DNA of 64,000 bases from Gigaspora rosea. Lineage: Eukaryota; Glomeromycota; Glomeromycetes; Diversisporales; Gigasporaceae. Positions 32,440 through 44,685 of the stretch are shown here, one piece after another. The DNA is taken from positions 539,523 to 603,522 of the forward strand of contig QKWP01000054.1 in the NCBI GenBank assembly GCA_003550325.1. Reading direction: 5' to 3'. Below the pieces are notes generated by a model. It made no database searches. It was not told the origin of the DNA and saw only the letters and a list, made by a program, of their open reading frames with translations. Position 1 is the stretch's first letter; every line of letters starts with the position of its first letter. Both the position numbers and the translations under genes were made by a program.

Positions 32440-33470
32440 GTACAGTACATTGCGCAATGTAATACATAACTTACATTTCAAACTCTATTCTTTTCTTGCG
32501 TCAAAAAGTCAAATTACAATAATATATTCGAAAAAATCAACAGTTCATCAGATATTTCTCAAATAACCAACAATATTACCCAGTTGTATTTAAAAGATAA
32601 CAATTTAAAAGAAGTTTTCTAAATGAAATCTGGGTAGACTCCTAGAACTTACAGGTTACTTGGGGGTTCCTGTTCATTAAAGAAATGTGTAATCTCTATA
32701 ATGAAAAAAAATTGAAAGGCAAAAATTCTAAATCTATTCTTAAAACGTTAGAACAATTTTTAATAAAAAAAAAGCAAAATCCAGTAAATATTATCGATTT
32801 TTGCTTAGATGATCAAACCAATCCTACGATTCAAATCGTTCTTGCGAGTTGCTATCATTATGGTAAATGGGTTCGAAAGAATGAACACAAAGTATTCAAT
32901 TATTACCAAAAATCTGCAGAAATGAATGAATCTTATAGAGTATATTTTGTTGGTGTCTGTCATGAAGAAGAAATTGGAGTTGAAAAGGATGAACATAAGG
33001 CATTCATTTATTATCAAAAATCTGCAGAGATGGGTGACGCTAGTGGAACATTTCAGGTTGGATATCGTTGTGATGAAGGAATTGGAGTTGAAAAGGATGA
33101 ACGTAAGGCATTTATTTATTATCAAAAATCTGCAAAGATTGGTGACGCTAGTGGAACGTTTCAGGGTGGATTTTGTTATTGTCATGGAATTACAAATCTA
33201 ATTTAACAAAGTAATAAAAATAAAATTTGTATTTGATTTATTTTTCAATATAAAAAAATTATCGGATCAAGTTTTTTTTTTTTTTTTTTTTATCGTTTTT
33301 AATAAAAAGATTATGAACATTATTAAGTTTTAGCAAAATGGTATTAAATTTTTAGCGAAATGTGATTGGTCATATTCATATACATGATCGATATGCAAAA
33401 TCGATAATCATTCACTTGATCAACATCGTGCATGTAGACAATCAAAACTCACTCCGCTTTAGCTGACCTC
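32440..33470. repeat. Right ~1-kb inverted arm of the Mutator-like element
   Basis: Inverted copy of 28736-29750. It contains the intact Sel1-repeat frame 32685-33206 and, upstream of it, a short further frame-like stretch (FEKINSSSDISQITNNITQ, about 32528-32620). That stretch resembles the sequence preceding Sel1 units in related proteins but ends in a stop. Confidence 0.9.
32685..33206 (+). CDS. Sel1-repeat protein, captured in transposon arm
   Basis: 173 codons from ATG to TAA. Residues 1-45 are a basic leader (MCNLYNEKKLKGKNSKS). Then come about three and a half Sel1 units of ~36 residues, each with a KAFIYYQKSAEMGDASGTFQ-type core followed by GIGVEKDEHKAF. Sel1 repeats are TPR-like helical pairs that act as protein-binding scaffolds. 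Arbuscular mycorrhizal fungi carry very large numbers, often fused to kinase domains. No kinase domain is present here, so this is probably the C-terminal piece of such a gene. Both element arms carry it. Whether it is expressed is unknown. Confidence 0.75.
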   Translation: MCNLYNEKKLKGKNSKSILKTLEQFLIKKKQNPVNIIDFCLDDQTNPTIQIVLASCYHYGKWVRKNEHKVFNYYQKSAEMNESYRVYFVGVCHEEEIGVEKDEHKAFIYYQKSAEMGDASGTFQVGYRCDEGIGVEKDERKAFIYYQKSAKIGDASGTFQGGFCYCHGITNLI

Positions 33471-33518
33471 CATATATAGTAAATTGTGATGCACATGACT
33501 ATGAGTTTTACTATAGTA

Positions 33519-33600
33519 TAGTCAAAAATGCCATTTCACATAAACAATAGTTTTTACTTTAGTCAAAAATGCCATTTCACGTAAACAATAGTTTGTTTAC
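33519..33600 (+). repeat. Two 41-bp tandem units
   Basis: TAGTCAAAAATGCCATTTCA .. ACAATAGTTT is repeated at 33519 and 33560 with few differences, just outside the Mutator-like element. Confidence 0.8.
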
Positions 33601-35649
33601 ATTAGTCAGCAGATCATTTTATGGCAATATCTCTGCATCAATTCAATAGATTATAATGGTATTACTACATTAGAATCAGAAATTGATGCTCTACAAGTTT
33701 ACTTAGAAATTGAAGATATATTTACTTAGTAGAAAAATGACTTTACTTTGTCATGAAGTGGCATTTGTGGCTTAGCAATTTTATATATGGTAGAGATCAT
33801 CTAAAGCTAACAAATTTTATATATAGGCACCAATTTTTTAGCTGCAGTGTAACATAAAAAATGTAGAAAAATTTAATATAAATTTAAATTTTATTAATAA
33901 ATTTTAAATTTTGTTAATAAATTTAAATTTTGTTAGTTTTTTAATATACAGCATAAGGTATCCACTTTTTATTTTATTATTAAAAAAGCATCAAATTTAG
34001 ATAAGGCACTATAAATCATTCAACTTTTTACTACAAATTTAGAATAATATAACACAAAAATAATTGATTTTTATTGGCTTATGCATGTTTATGCATATAG
34101 ACCAGTGCCAAATTTTTGTTTATCTGTTATATATAAAATAACAAAGTTAAACTGTTATAACATTGTTAAAAATAAAAACAAATGAAAATTCTCTTATAAA
34201 AATACAGTTTGGATTATAAACTATTAATTTATAAGAGGGTTTTTTGATTTAATAATTTTTTGTCATGTTAAATAACTAATAAAATTGTATATCTTAAGCT
34301 GTCTGCTACTGTATAAATGTCAAATTTTTAAACCATATCAGATATATAATTTAAATTGATATAAACTTCTTAAAATAAAAAATACTAAAGATTTTTTTTG
34401 TAAATTTGATATTTTAATTAAAAAGCTATTAAATATACAAAAAGTTTTTTTTAGTTTATTTTATTTTAAAAAAAATTATATAAAAGTTTAAAAATTTTAT
34501 ATTATAGTTAAAAGTTGATAGTTTTTCATAGTTTGCAATTTACTATAGTTCACATCACCTATATTTATCAAAAAATGTAGTTATTCTGAAATTTTTATTA
34601 GATTTAGTTATGTGTCTTGTTTATTAAAGAGCATCCTTAAATAACATTAATATAAGAGAGGATCAAATGAAATATAACATTTTTTCTAATAAGTAGAAAA
34701 GAGATTAAAAAATTATAATGTAATTTTTTTAGAAAAAATTGTCTAAAATCTGATCTAGTGATCCAAATTTAATAATTTCGGTGCCATTCAATTCGTTTCA
34801 GTGGGAGGAGTTGAATAGTACCAAATAATTTCATTTGGATCACTAGATTAGGAGTTATTGGTGAAATACTATTGGTCATATCTTTTTTTATAAAATTACT
34901 ATATAACTAATAGTTTTTTGTGAATATCTTGTGATCCAGTAATCCAAATGATATAATTTTGGTATTATTGGATTTGTCTCACTAAGACGAATCAAATGGC
35001 ACCTAAATTATCTAAATTGGATTACTGTGTCACAAGATATTCAAGTTTTTGTAAAATTAAATATAAATATATATATTTTGAAATTTTTTTATATATAGTC
35101 TAGAGAGGGGTCAAGTGCTACTATAACATTATTTATGGATGCCCTCTTATTGGACAAAACTTTATAATATTTAAGAAATATCTATAATTAGTCTGAAATT
35201 TGAGAAATTAATTAACTTTAATCTTTAATATTTTACAAAGAGTTAAACTAAATAGAACCAGCAGTGATCATTACCGCTAAAATATTATGCTGCATTTAAA
35301 CCTAGCGGTGCTCATCATCGCTATTAAATATTATGCTGCATTTAATCGATTGTTTATTGTTTATATGTGGAGTAGAAATTTAATTGTTTACATAAAAAGT
35401 AAGAAAACATGATTGAAAAATGATTTGCTCTCTTTTTCTTTTCGCTCAAATTGAAAGTTAACACATGACCACTTGAAATTAACTAAGTTCACCTGCACAC
35501 AACAAAAGAAAAAAATCAAGTGTAACTTCATACAAGCTTTTTATAACTTGAAGTAATGGAAGGTTAGTTTGCATATTTAATATTGAAATTTTTGGTAACA
35601 CATTACATTCAAGAAGACTAAAAAATGCAACTAAATTTGTAATAAATAA
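33601..35649. repeat. AT-rich interval with palindromic modules
   Basis: 34740-35060 contains two inverted modules of the GATCCAGTAATCCAAAT / ATTTGGATCACTAGAT family shared with 12488-13207 and 47990-48350. 35275-35345 has a short direct repeat (AATATTATGCTGCATTTAA) twice. No gene. Confidence 0.5.
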
Positions 35650-37789
35650 GGAGACCAACCAGTTCCCTTTTTAGAAGGAGTTCATAATATTCCTTTCGCG
35701 GAGTATAGTGATGGAGATGACTTAGCTGCTATCTGGGCAAATATAAACGTTACGAACAACCAACAAAATTATGGTAATGAAGACCTCTGGACAAGTGTAA
35801 GCGTCGCAAACAACCACCAAATTTGTGATCGGGATGATCTAATAAGCATGAACACATTTCATAACAACTATAACATCCTTATAATTGCTAGAGAAAATTA
35901 CTCAAATACCGTTTTAGACAACTTTATGACGGTTGAAGATGACCACATAAATGCTATTCAAGGCAATCTAGATAATCTTACAAATGTTGAAGATTATTTA
36001 GCTGCTATTTATGATGATTCTATAGATGTTGCACATCTAGCTGCTATTTACGATGATCCTATGGGTGTTGAACATCTAACTACTACTTATGATAATCCTA
36101 CCGACGTTGAAGAAGATTGTCTAGCTACTATTTATGATATTTCTACTGATGTTAAAGAGGAACATTTAGCTACTGACACCACAGATATTGAGAAAAATAT
36201 CCCTCAAAATGATAATATTAACCTTATAGAGGAACTTAATATTAATGTTAAAATTCTTTTTCTTCATGGGAATTGGCCGAATCATATCTTGATAAGTATA
36301 CAAAACTAGCAGGATTTCCTTTACGTCATAAGCAGTTTGAAGTTAACAATATTGGGATCATATGTCATCGAACTGAAGTATTAGTTATTAGCTCGTGTAG
36401 GCCAACGGCCGCTACAAATATAACGAGCTTCACGAAGCGAAGTGAGTTATATTTAAATGTTACACGTCAAATATTTGAATGTGACTTTGCTGTGAACCAG
36501 TATCTAATAAAGTAATTGATTCAAGTCGTCAGCATAATTGGTTGTCTAGAAAAATCAAATGCCCATGGCATATAAACCTTAACATGACAAAATTATCGAC
36601 GGAAATAAGAGTTAATAGTCTTGTGAATCAGCATAATCATGTTTTATTGCCTAATACAGCTTTATATGATTCCAAGTTTCGCAAGTTATCAAACAAAATA
36701 ATGGAAAAAATCAAGTTTTATGTAACTAAAGGAAATATGGGTTCAAAACAGATATATTCTTTATTGGTTGCAAGTTTTCCGGAACAGGTTATCTGTAAAA
36801 AGGATCTCTATAACGCTATTCAAAAATTCAAAGCACCTTATACTCAACGTCAGGGTAATGCACAGCACATAATTAATAAATTGTTAATATTGAAAGACCA
36901 AGAACCTGGTTGGATTATTAATACAAGGCTTGACCCGTTTGATAACTGACTTGTTGGTTTATTTTGAATGTCACCTATTCAATATCAATATCTTATGCGT
37001 TATAATAATGTAATACAAACAGATATAGTAATACATGTCGAACTAATTAGTTTGACATGTATTTGGCTTTGTTAGTTGTCATGGATAATAATACCAGAAG
37101 CAGGCTAGTTGCACAATGTTTGTTGTAAGATGAGACAACTGAGAGTTATGAATGGCATCTTAATTGTGTTCTACAAGCAACTAATAATACTCCACCAATC
37201 TGTCTCTTTTCAGATGCTGAGCCAGCACTAATAAATGCAATATCATTAATAATGCCCACTACTCAGCATTTTCTTTGTATATTTCATATCCAAGAGAACC
37301 TAAAAAAAAATTTGCGAAGTAAACTGGGCCAAATTTTGAACCATTTTATAAAAAATTTTTGTATGCCCAGAACAGCTTATATAAAAATGACTTCTATTAT
37401 TGTTGGGCTTGTCTACTTGATCAATATCCTCAATCTTAAGATTATCTTAATCATACTTTACATAATTGCTATAGAAAATGGGCGAAGTGCTTTCAAGTCA
37501 GGTTTTTTACAGCAGGAATTCAAAGCACACAAAGGGTCGAAATAATGAACAAGCTGATTAAAGAAGGTGCTAATAGCACTTCTTCATTATGCAATTTGCA
37601 TGATCAAGTTCAACGGTTATTAGATAATGAAGCTCAGTAGGCTCGTCATAATATATATCTTCGAAGACTTCCAAGTAATCAAGCACTTTCAGTTGTTGTA
37701 CCAATATTTCATGAGGTTTTAACTTTTTCTATTATTATTTTTTTTTTTACAATATCGAACTTATATTAAATTATTTGTTACATATCTAT

Positions 37790-39900
37790 AAGGCGATACA
37801 AACTTAATTTCTTGGTTTTCATAACATAAAATAAATTTTTTGACCCGGCAACCTGGATTTTTTTTTTTAAAAAAAAATTTTTAATTTAAATAGTCGAAAA
37901 TATTGCACACATGTTATATATCATTAATTGGATGCACCTGGCTCTTAGCGCCAGACATTAAACTTTATTAAATGATTTTATTGAGAATGCACAGCATACA
38001 TCAATGCAATTGATGTACAGACTGAGATGGGACACACTCCCGGAAATAACAACTATGATTGCGCCAGGTATCACTATCATTGAGATGTTGGTGGTTTCCC
38101 ATACTGTATAATACAGCCTGACCTGTTTTCAAAAATACCATAAATGGCAGGATTCTGCTCAGGTGAGAGGATTTGTGTGCGAATCTCACTCCGTACTAGC
38201 GCGATTTGTCGTTGCCTTCTGTATCGTTATATTAGATCTGCTGATAAAATCAACGTTATTACGCTCGCACGCTATTCATAGAGTTCCCAAGCGGGCAACT
38301 GATCAAATTATACTCATCTGAATCCATATGATCTTCCACGCACGTCAGTTCATTGTCTTAAATTTGGTCAAAACTGACCGATTTCGGCTAGTTACTTAGT
38401 CTACCAATTGGCAGGTCATGACCGGAATATCTTTGCTTAACTACTTTTCAATTTGTTGACTTTTCGTCAACTTGAAAAATTAATAAATATAATAAACTTA
38501 AAAATTTCATGCATTAAATTTGCTTTATCAAAGTAAATGATTGGCTTACATGTGCCACTGCACGATACATATAAGCCAATTATTTACTAACTATATGAAA
38601 TTACGTTGTGAAATGAGCTGTTTGTGAAATAACATCTATGGAATGAATTTGTGAGTTAATCACCTATAAAATATTCTTGCTTGTCTATTAGCTAAGTTGT
38701 CTACGAAGTGATTATTTACAAAATAAGTATTAATAGCTGTCGCTTTAATTTACTATGATAGGTTACTGAACTATAAGTCGGTTAAAGCAGTGTTCATTCA
38801 TCGAGTTGATGTCATACAACAGATCGAAAGATGGCTAAGCAAGGATATAAGCTTCTCACTCACATGGCTTAGGTCAGTGACTGTTGCTTAGTCGTGCCAT
38901 ATTAAGGAAGTACTACACCAAGGCAGGATTGATACAAGGATCAAATTACAAGAAGCTCCAAACACAATCATTTCTCTGCGAAAAGCAAGTCACACTTGCA
39001 ACCCAATCCTCCCTCCCAACCTAACAGTTTAAAATAATCACTAAATTCATTATTCACATTTCTGTATTGACAGCCGGCCTGCATTATGCGGACATCCAGG
39101 ATCAATTCTCACTTTGAAAATTAGAAATTTTGCATTACAAAAAAAAAAGGTAATTGGTAATGAATAAAGGTGCAGACATATTGGGTATTATATGGTTGTA
39201 ACTTAATTACCTCAATATAACAAAGCTACCAAACCGGTTTTTAAAATAGTAATGAATCATAAAAAAACGTGCTTTGTGTTAATGCCAATCAGCTTTAAGA
39301 TTTTGCTTCGATTTATTCTCCAGTAAAACCATTTACTCACACTGCTGGTACCCAGTTCTTTTGAAAGAGCTCATATTTGTGCATCGTATATATAGTTTAA
39401 ATTGGGCATGCTCGTGATTATTGTAGATTCACATAGTAATTGGCAACTTACATATGTAACTACCCTCGTACATACGTGTGTATTTGGTTTTTTTTAATTC
39501 TTCAAAATCACTGAAATCCTGTTAATATCTGGTTTAGTGTAACTACATCACGCAATTACTTATTAGCATAATCAGATCATCAGATCATTATGCCCATTAC
39601 GGCTATTACGACCATTACACCCATTACCCATTACGACCCATTACGACCAATATGCCCATCACGACCATTACGCCCATTATAATAATTACAGCTATTATGG
39701 CAAAAACCTGAAACTTCCAACTCTAGTAAACATATTATAGCAGGCAATCTTAGTTCGTTATATAGAGGTTCGTTATCGATTTTATAGATAATCTTATAAT
39801 CTATATTCCTATTGCTAAATTTAAAAAAATTAAAAATTCCAATTTTGGATTTTTAGACCCGGCCGGGTTATGAAAACCAAGAAATTAATTTTGCATAGCC
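37790..39900. mobile_element. ~2.1-kb element inserted in the FAR1-like transposase
   Basis: AATTTCTTGGTTTTCATAAC at about 37808-37829 is mirrored by GTTATGAAAACCAAGAAATT at about 39868-39888. Outside these, ATAAGGCGATACAAA and TTTGCATAGCCTAAT continue the inverted match. CCCGGCAACCTGG / ACCCGGCCGGG follow inward. The inside shows no recognisable protein and is somewhat richer in G+C (37950-39050). Transposase sequence is continuous across it (VVVPIFHE left, HILSVQKQQ right). A clear target duplication was not found. Confidence 0.65.
39587..39690 (+). repeat. CCCATTACGACCATTACG short tandem repeat
   Basis: About ten imperfect copies of a ~9-bp word (CCCATTACG / ACCATTACG) lie within the inserted element. 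Confidence 0.85.
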
Positions 39901-41182
39901 TAATATTTAGGTATTTGAGCTAATAAAAAAATATCTACCTTCTCATATTTTATCTGTTCAAAAACAACAAATTGAAGAATTGTTATTATATCATGCAACC
40001 TTAATTTCTAAAGAATCAGCTAGTCTCATGGAGGAAGATTCTAACCAGTTAGATTATGATGATAGCTTCCTTGAAGATCAACTTGATAGACCTCAAACGT
40101 CTCTCTGTTCTCTTTTAGTTGATATAAAACTATCTGATATTGTAGAAATCTGGGAGCTCTTCGGAATTATGAAATCATATAAACATTATGTTATTTTGTT
40201 AAATGATGGTGGACATATATGCGCTTGTTTGTCTATAATCAATAGTGGACTCTTATGTGCACATTTTTTTCAGATTATGATAACTTCAAGGAATGCCAAG
40301 TTTAATCTTGAACTAATTGCAAAATGATGGTATCTAGAAGAAATTCAAGATCAAGATTGCCAACTAAAATTACAAGAAACTGTAGGGGTATTAACACAAT
40401 TTCAGCAAACCAATAATGTAGAAATGATGGTTGATTTACATTTATTTAATAAGCTCAGACCACCATGCGCATTTACAACTGAAATAAAAAAGCATGTACA
40501 AAGAGAAGTTAGGTATGCTCAAGGTTTTGGAAAGATTAAGAAAGCCCTTAATTTGGTACTAGATTTAAATTGTGAAGATGAATTTTTTGATATAATCAGC
40601 AACTTTATTACTCATAAAAAAAGCAGCATAGAAAGCACAAGCAATGAAGAAGGTTTATGCGGTTTAGATCCTTTGGTTCAAAAATGATGTGGACGTCGAC
40701 CAAATAAACGTATTAAATTAGCAACAGAAAAGTTACATCACAGTAACTCTGGAAACAGTGCAATCAATCTACCTGATCCCAATTTGACATATAGAGTTAC
40801 AAATACATGAAAATCAAATAATTTCTAATCTTTCTGTTCAGAAACGACGTGGACGTCCACCAAAATCAGTGTTAGAGAAATAGGTTAACCAAAATAACTC
40901 TGATAATATAAATGTATCTGATTCCAATGCAGATGAAAATACAAATGCACATACAGAGCTGTTGCAACAACGATATGCATTTAGAAATCCTCTTTACACT
41001 CTTAATAGCAATAACTTTATATTGAAGAAAAAACTAATTTTTCTGATAATACTGATAAGGATGATGGTAATGTGTCTGATAAATCATTCATTGCAGATGA
41101 AAATGTAGTCAAGCGTAAATATATATGTAAGGCATATAGCAAACCTGGACATAATATTCGAAACTGTAAATTTCAAGAGTGA

Positions 41183-42180
41183 ATTAGTATGTTGGCATTC
41201 ATAAGATGTGATTTTAATATAGTATGTTTATGCATTAAATACAAAATGGCCTTTAAACAATAAAGTTTTACTTATAATATACGTAGAACAATATGGTAAA
41301 TATGAAATTTAGCAATAAATACAATGTTGGTACATACATACAGTATGTATATAATATTTTGGTTAATTGTCGAATTTAGCTAGTTAGGGTTGGTTAGTTG
41401 ATTTGGAATCATTAAAGTTATTGCTAGAGGTTAAATATAAGTAAATTCCGGGTATTACAGAAATATATGTTTATAAACCCGTATTTAAGTAATGTACATA
41501 TAGATATAAGCAAAGAAATTTACTAATCTATGTATGGTCAGCAATACTTATAAAATTTATCTTTTATAAATAATCCCTTTTTAATAGTTAGGGGTTAGAG
41601 TGAACGCTAATATTGTCCTTTACATGTTAGGATTGGTATAGGTTATAGATAAAATTTTTTAAAGAATTTAATTAGCACCTCAAAAGCTATCTTAAGGTTC
41701 TGCAAGTGCTGCCACTTGCAAAACTCTAGTTGTTTTCATCTTTTTAATGTGTCATGAAACAAGCATATATAAATTTGACAGGACGTTCTACTGTCATGTG
41801 ATTTTGGCAAATATACCCAGGGTATAGGATATTATTCTATTCCTTGATTTTTTAGGGTTAGGGTTGGTTAGCACGTGATGTTTATTTAATTAATTTATTA
41901 TTAGTCATAGGTTCAGAGTATACCCCACGTATATTTTAAGAATGCCATTAAAATTTAAAGTCAGCAGTATTATAGTTGGAAAATCATGTGATAGTAAAAT
42001 TGATCTACCTAAGTACGTAGTATAAACTTTGTGATTTTGTATAATCACGTGATGCGGTGATGATCACTGCTAGTTATAGTTAGCAATATTCTTTTACAAA
42101 ATAATAAATTATAGAAAGGATAAACTATAAATTTGAAAGAGTAGTATTGATTTACTATTTTTATAGTTTACTGTATTTGT
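41183..42180. other. Gap downstream of the transposase pseudogene
   Basis: AT-rich, with short GGTTAGGGTTGGTTAG words near 41390 and 41860. No gene. Confidence 0.35.
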
Positions 42181-42199
42181 CTGAAATATTTTTATAGTT

Positions 42200-42515
42200 T
42201 ACCATATTTGTCCGAAAATAAGCTACCCTTTTTGGCCAAAAAGTTACACAAAATATTATAGGGGTAGCTTATTTTTGAATTGTTAAATTTTTTGAAAAAT
42301 TGAAAAACGTACTAATAAAAAGTTGACCAAATGCTATTAAATGTTTACTATAGATGTATTTCGTTGTGCTGAACAACTTTACTTAATCAACCTTTTGAAT
42401 TTATATAGTAAAAAAAAGTTTTATATGTAGTGACTGTTAACGATTTCTTTAAAAATTTTTCTGAAAATCTGGGGGTAGCTTCTTTTGGAGGTAGCTTATT
42501 TTCAGAAACCTACGG
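42200..42515. repeat. Foldback fragments with CCGAAAATAAGCTACC ends
   Basis: TCCGAAAATAAGCTACCC near 42211 is mirrored at about 42262 (GGGGTAGCTTATTTTTGAA) and again near 42470-42510 (GGTAGCTTATTTTCAGA). The same AATAAGCTACC word occurs near 48600, 52986, 53500 and 53545, so this is a family spread across the right half of the window. Confidence 0.55.
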
Positions 42516-42928
42516 TATATTTTTAATATTACCATACTTAAATTAAAAGACAAGATGCTATTTGAGTTTTTTTTAATAACTATAAGTAATATAAACCATA
42601 TATATAGTTTACTTATTTGAAAACAGATTATCAATTAATTTAATAATAATTTATTTTTTTAAATTATACTTTTAAAAAATATATATATAATATAAAATTT
42701 TATATTTTTTCTTTGAAAATAACTAATATTTACTACAAGTAATTATTGTGGCAGATTAAAATGACTTAAAATAAAATTATAGTATAAAATCTTTAAAGGA
42801 AGTTATAATAAACAAGTATTAATGGGTTTTAGAAGGGTAGCAAATTAAGTAAAACATATAGATTTCATTTTAAATTATGATTTGTAACAATTATTACCTG
42901 TAATCTATATATTTAAATTAACAAGTTT
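42516..42928. other. AT-rich gap
   Basis: No feature recognised. Confidence 0.3.
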
Positions 42929-43273
42929 ACTAAAACGCACTACTGGTTTTCAACATTAGTATATAGTGTAATGTGAAGATCAATATAAAAATAAACAAAA
43001 AAAAACAAAAATTGAATTTAATAAATGTTAAGTGAGAGTTACTAGTAATAGTTAGGGATTAGGATGAGGTATAGTATATAGTGAAATTTTACAAAGAATT
43101 TTTTTTAAAAAAAAGGTGGTTTCATAAATAAAATTTTGAGTTAGAAGGTATTTTTGAAAAAAATAGCAAAATGGCAAAAATTTATGTTACTCAAGATCTT
43201 TATGTTATACTGCATTTAAAAAATGTAATTGGTGAAAATTATTATAGTATTGGCACCAGTAGTGTGTTTTAGT
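42929..43273. mobile_element. MITE family with ACTAAATCACACCACTGG ends, copy 2
   Basis: Ends ACTAAAACGCACTACTGG and CCAGTAGTGTGTTTTAGT. The palindrome continues outward through ACAAGTTT on both sides. Same body order as 13926-14277, including the AAAAAGGTGGTTTCATA block. Confidence 0.75.
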
Positions 43274-43739
43274 AAACTTGTAAATTAAAATAAACAATTT
43301 TTATTAAATAAATTTTAAATCTTTTAATATTAGAGTAAGAGTAAAGATTAGAATAGAGCTTTATAACTTATATAGTAAAATTTAGCAAGAAATTTTTTTT
43401 TTTTTTGCAAAAAAAATAGTTTTATAGACAACTTTTTAGGTTAAATACAAATTGATTTACATATTATATCTAATTCTAAATTTTAATTGGCAAATTGACT
43501 ACAAAATATTCATTTTCTTTTTATATGTTTATAAAATTAATTTTAATTTTTTTTATATAATTTACAGTTTTATTAAGGGTAGAGGGTATGTAGATCATTT
43601 TATTAATAAACTAGTTACTAAAAATTTTATATTTAATAATAAAGAAAATTTTTATTAAGTAAGTATATTAAATTTTTAAATAAAATTGTAGAGGAGGTTT
43701 TTCTAATTCTAACGGTAGTTGAATCATTAAAATTGGCCC
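43274..43739. other. AT-rich gap
   Basis: No gene. It shares short AATTTTAGGTTAAATAC-type words with neighbouring MITEs. Confidence 0.3.
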
Positions 43740-43747
43740 AGTAGAAC

Positions 43748-44353
43748 TAGTGATATGAATTCTACCAGTTTGGCATATTCCTACCGGTATCTACCGGTAG
43801 GTAGGGATGGTAAAGTCCTTAAGTCCAGGATTTTAGGACCAGGTCTTGGGGTCTGGTCTTTAAAGACTAGGTCCCAATTTTAGGACCTAGGGCCTATAGG
43901 TCCACAATAGGTCCTAATAAAATATATTAGAACTTAAAATATATTAGTAATAAAAAATTAAACAAAAAATTTTAATTGGTTAAAAAGTATTGAAACTGAG
44001 TCAGGTATAAGTTTTAGGACTTATTATATAAGGACCTAGTCCTTAGGTTCATGTGATAGAACTTACAAGTCCTAGAACCAAGACCGGACTGGACCGGACT
44101 TTACCATCCCTACCGGTAGGTGGTAGCTACTAGTAGCTACCACTACCGGTAGATCTACTAGTCACATGATAAATAAAATTTATTTGATAAATTATACTTT
44201 TCGATATTTATAATTAATTATATAATTTTAAAATTTTTTTTATTATTTTATTGGTATCTACTAGGTATATAATTTACTTAACGGTAACTACTGTTATCTA
44301 CTAGTAGATACCAGTGGTAGAATCCTACCGGTAGCTACCAACTTACATCACTA
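43748..44353. mobile_element. hAT-like word-palindrome MITE (word TACCGGTAG), outer element of a nest
   Basis: Left end TAGTGATATGAA, right end TTACATCACTA. A perfect 8-bp duplication, AGTAGAAC, lies at 43740-43747 and 44354-44361. The body is built of CTACCGGTAG and TAGTAGCTACC words in both orientations. It is interrupted by a second element (43802-44112). Confidence 0.85.
43802..44112. mobile_element. hAT-like word-palindrome MITE (word TAGGTCCTA), nested
   Basis: Left end TAGGGATGGTAAAGTCC, right end GGACTTTACCATCCCTA. A perfect 8-bp duplication, CCGGTAGG, lies at 43794-43801 and 44113-44120, inside the outer element's own word. The body repeats AGGTCCTA / TAGGACCT variants in both orientations. 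Confidence 0.9.
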
Positions 44354-44361
44354 AGTAGAAC

Positions 44362-44685
44362 CTAAGATATAGTTGTTTCTATCTTCGCGACCCTATTTTA
44401 CTTATTTTTTATACGTGATTTGATTGGCCAATTTGTGATCACCCCCGCAGAATAGACCCACCCCCACAAAACTTGATACTATAAAAACTTTATCAAATTT
44501 TATTCAAAATTAATAAAATTTTTATAATATGTGTAATTATTTATTATGAACAATTTTTACATAGTATATAAATACAATTTATATAGTAAAAAATTAACTT
44601 TTATATGTAGCAACTTTTAAATTCACAGTAAAAATATTTTTGGTCACTTGTTTATTAATAGAAATAATCTATATACCCTCTACCC
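44362..44685. other. AT-rich gap
   Basis: Contains CACCCCCGCAGAATAGACCC near 44441. No gene. Confidence 0.3.

Larger units (their letters stand above)
28736..33470 (-). mobile_element. Mutator-like element with ~1-kb inverted arms carrying Sel1 coding sequence
   Basis: 28736-29750 and 32440-33470 are inverted copies of each other (roughly 93-95% by eye). Outer ends read GAGGTCGGCTAAAGCGGAG and CTCCGCTTTAGCTGACCTC. CATATATA lies directly outside both (28728-28735 and 33471-33478). The interior holds a decayed MULE transposase on the minus strand (30180-32007) and an HsdS-like fragment on the plus strand (29853-30110). Long inverted repeats with a DDE/SWIM transposase are typical of Mutator-like elements. 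An AT-only duplication is weak on its own, but it coincides with the exact arm ends. Confidence 0.85.
35653..41182 (+). pseudogene. FAR1/SWIM Mutator-like transposase, frameshifted and split by an insertion
   Basis: The first frame (about 35653-36309; first ATG at 35848) encodes an acidic N-terminus with five imperfect repeats of LAAIYDDSIDVEH type. It then shifts into a FAR1-like DNA-binding domain (KYTKLAGFPLRHKQFEVNN; RKIKCPWHINLNMTKLSTEI with NQHNHVLLP; 36273-36949). Broken catalytic parts follow: VVMDNNTRSRLVAQCLL, CLFSDAEPALINAISLI, HFLCIFHIQENLKKNLRSK, and STQRVEIMNKLIKEGANSTS with the catalytic Glu (about 37530). Between about 37790 and 39900 another element interrupts it. The frame resumes with HILSVQKQQIEELLLYH and the SWIM finger CACLSIINSGLLCAHFF (40218-40270). 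The C-terminus has two AT-hook-like GRRPNK/RRGRPPK motifs and a degenerate zinc knuckle (CKAYSKPGHNIRNC), ending at 41182. Several frameshifts and stops make it inactive. No inverted arms were found around it. Confidence 0.85.

Noticed and set aside
37034..37061. Hairpin ACATGTC .. GACATGT in the FAR1-like pseudogene as a regulatory site
   Set aside because: Lies in decayed coding sequence; probably a small palindromic scar, with no supporting context.
38001..38189. 62-codon minus-strand frame in the 37.8-39.9 kb insert
   Set aside because: No start context, family resemblance or extension; likely chance in a G+C-richer stretch.
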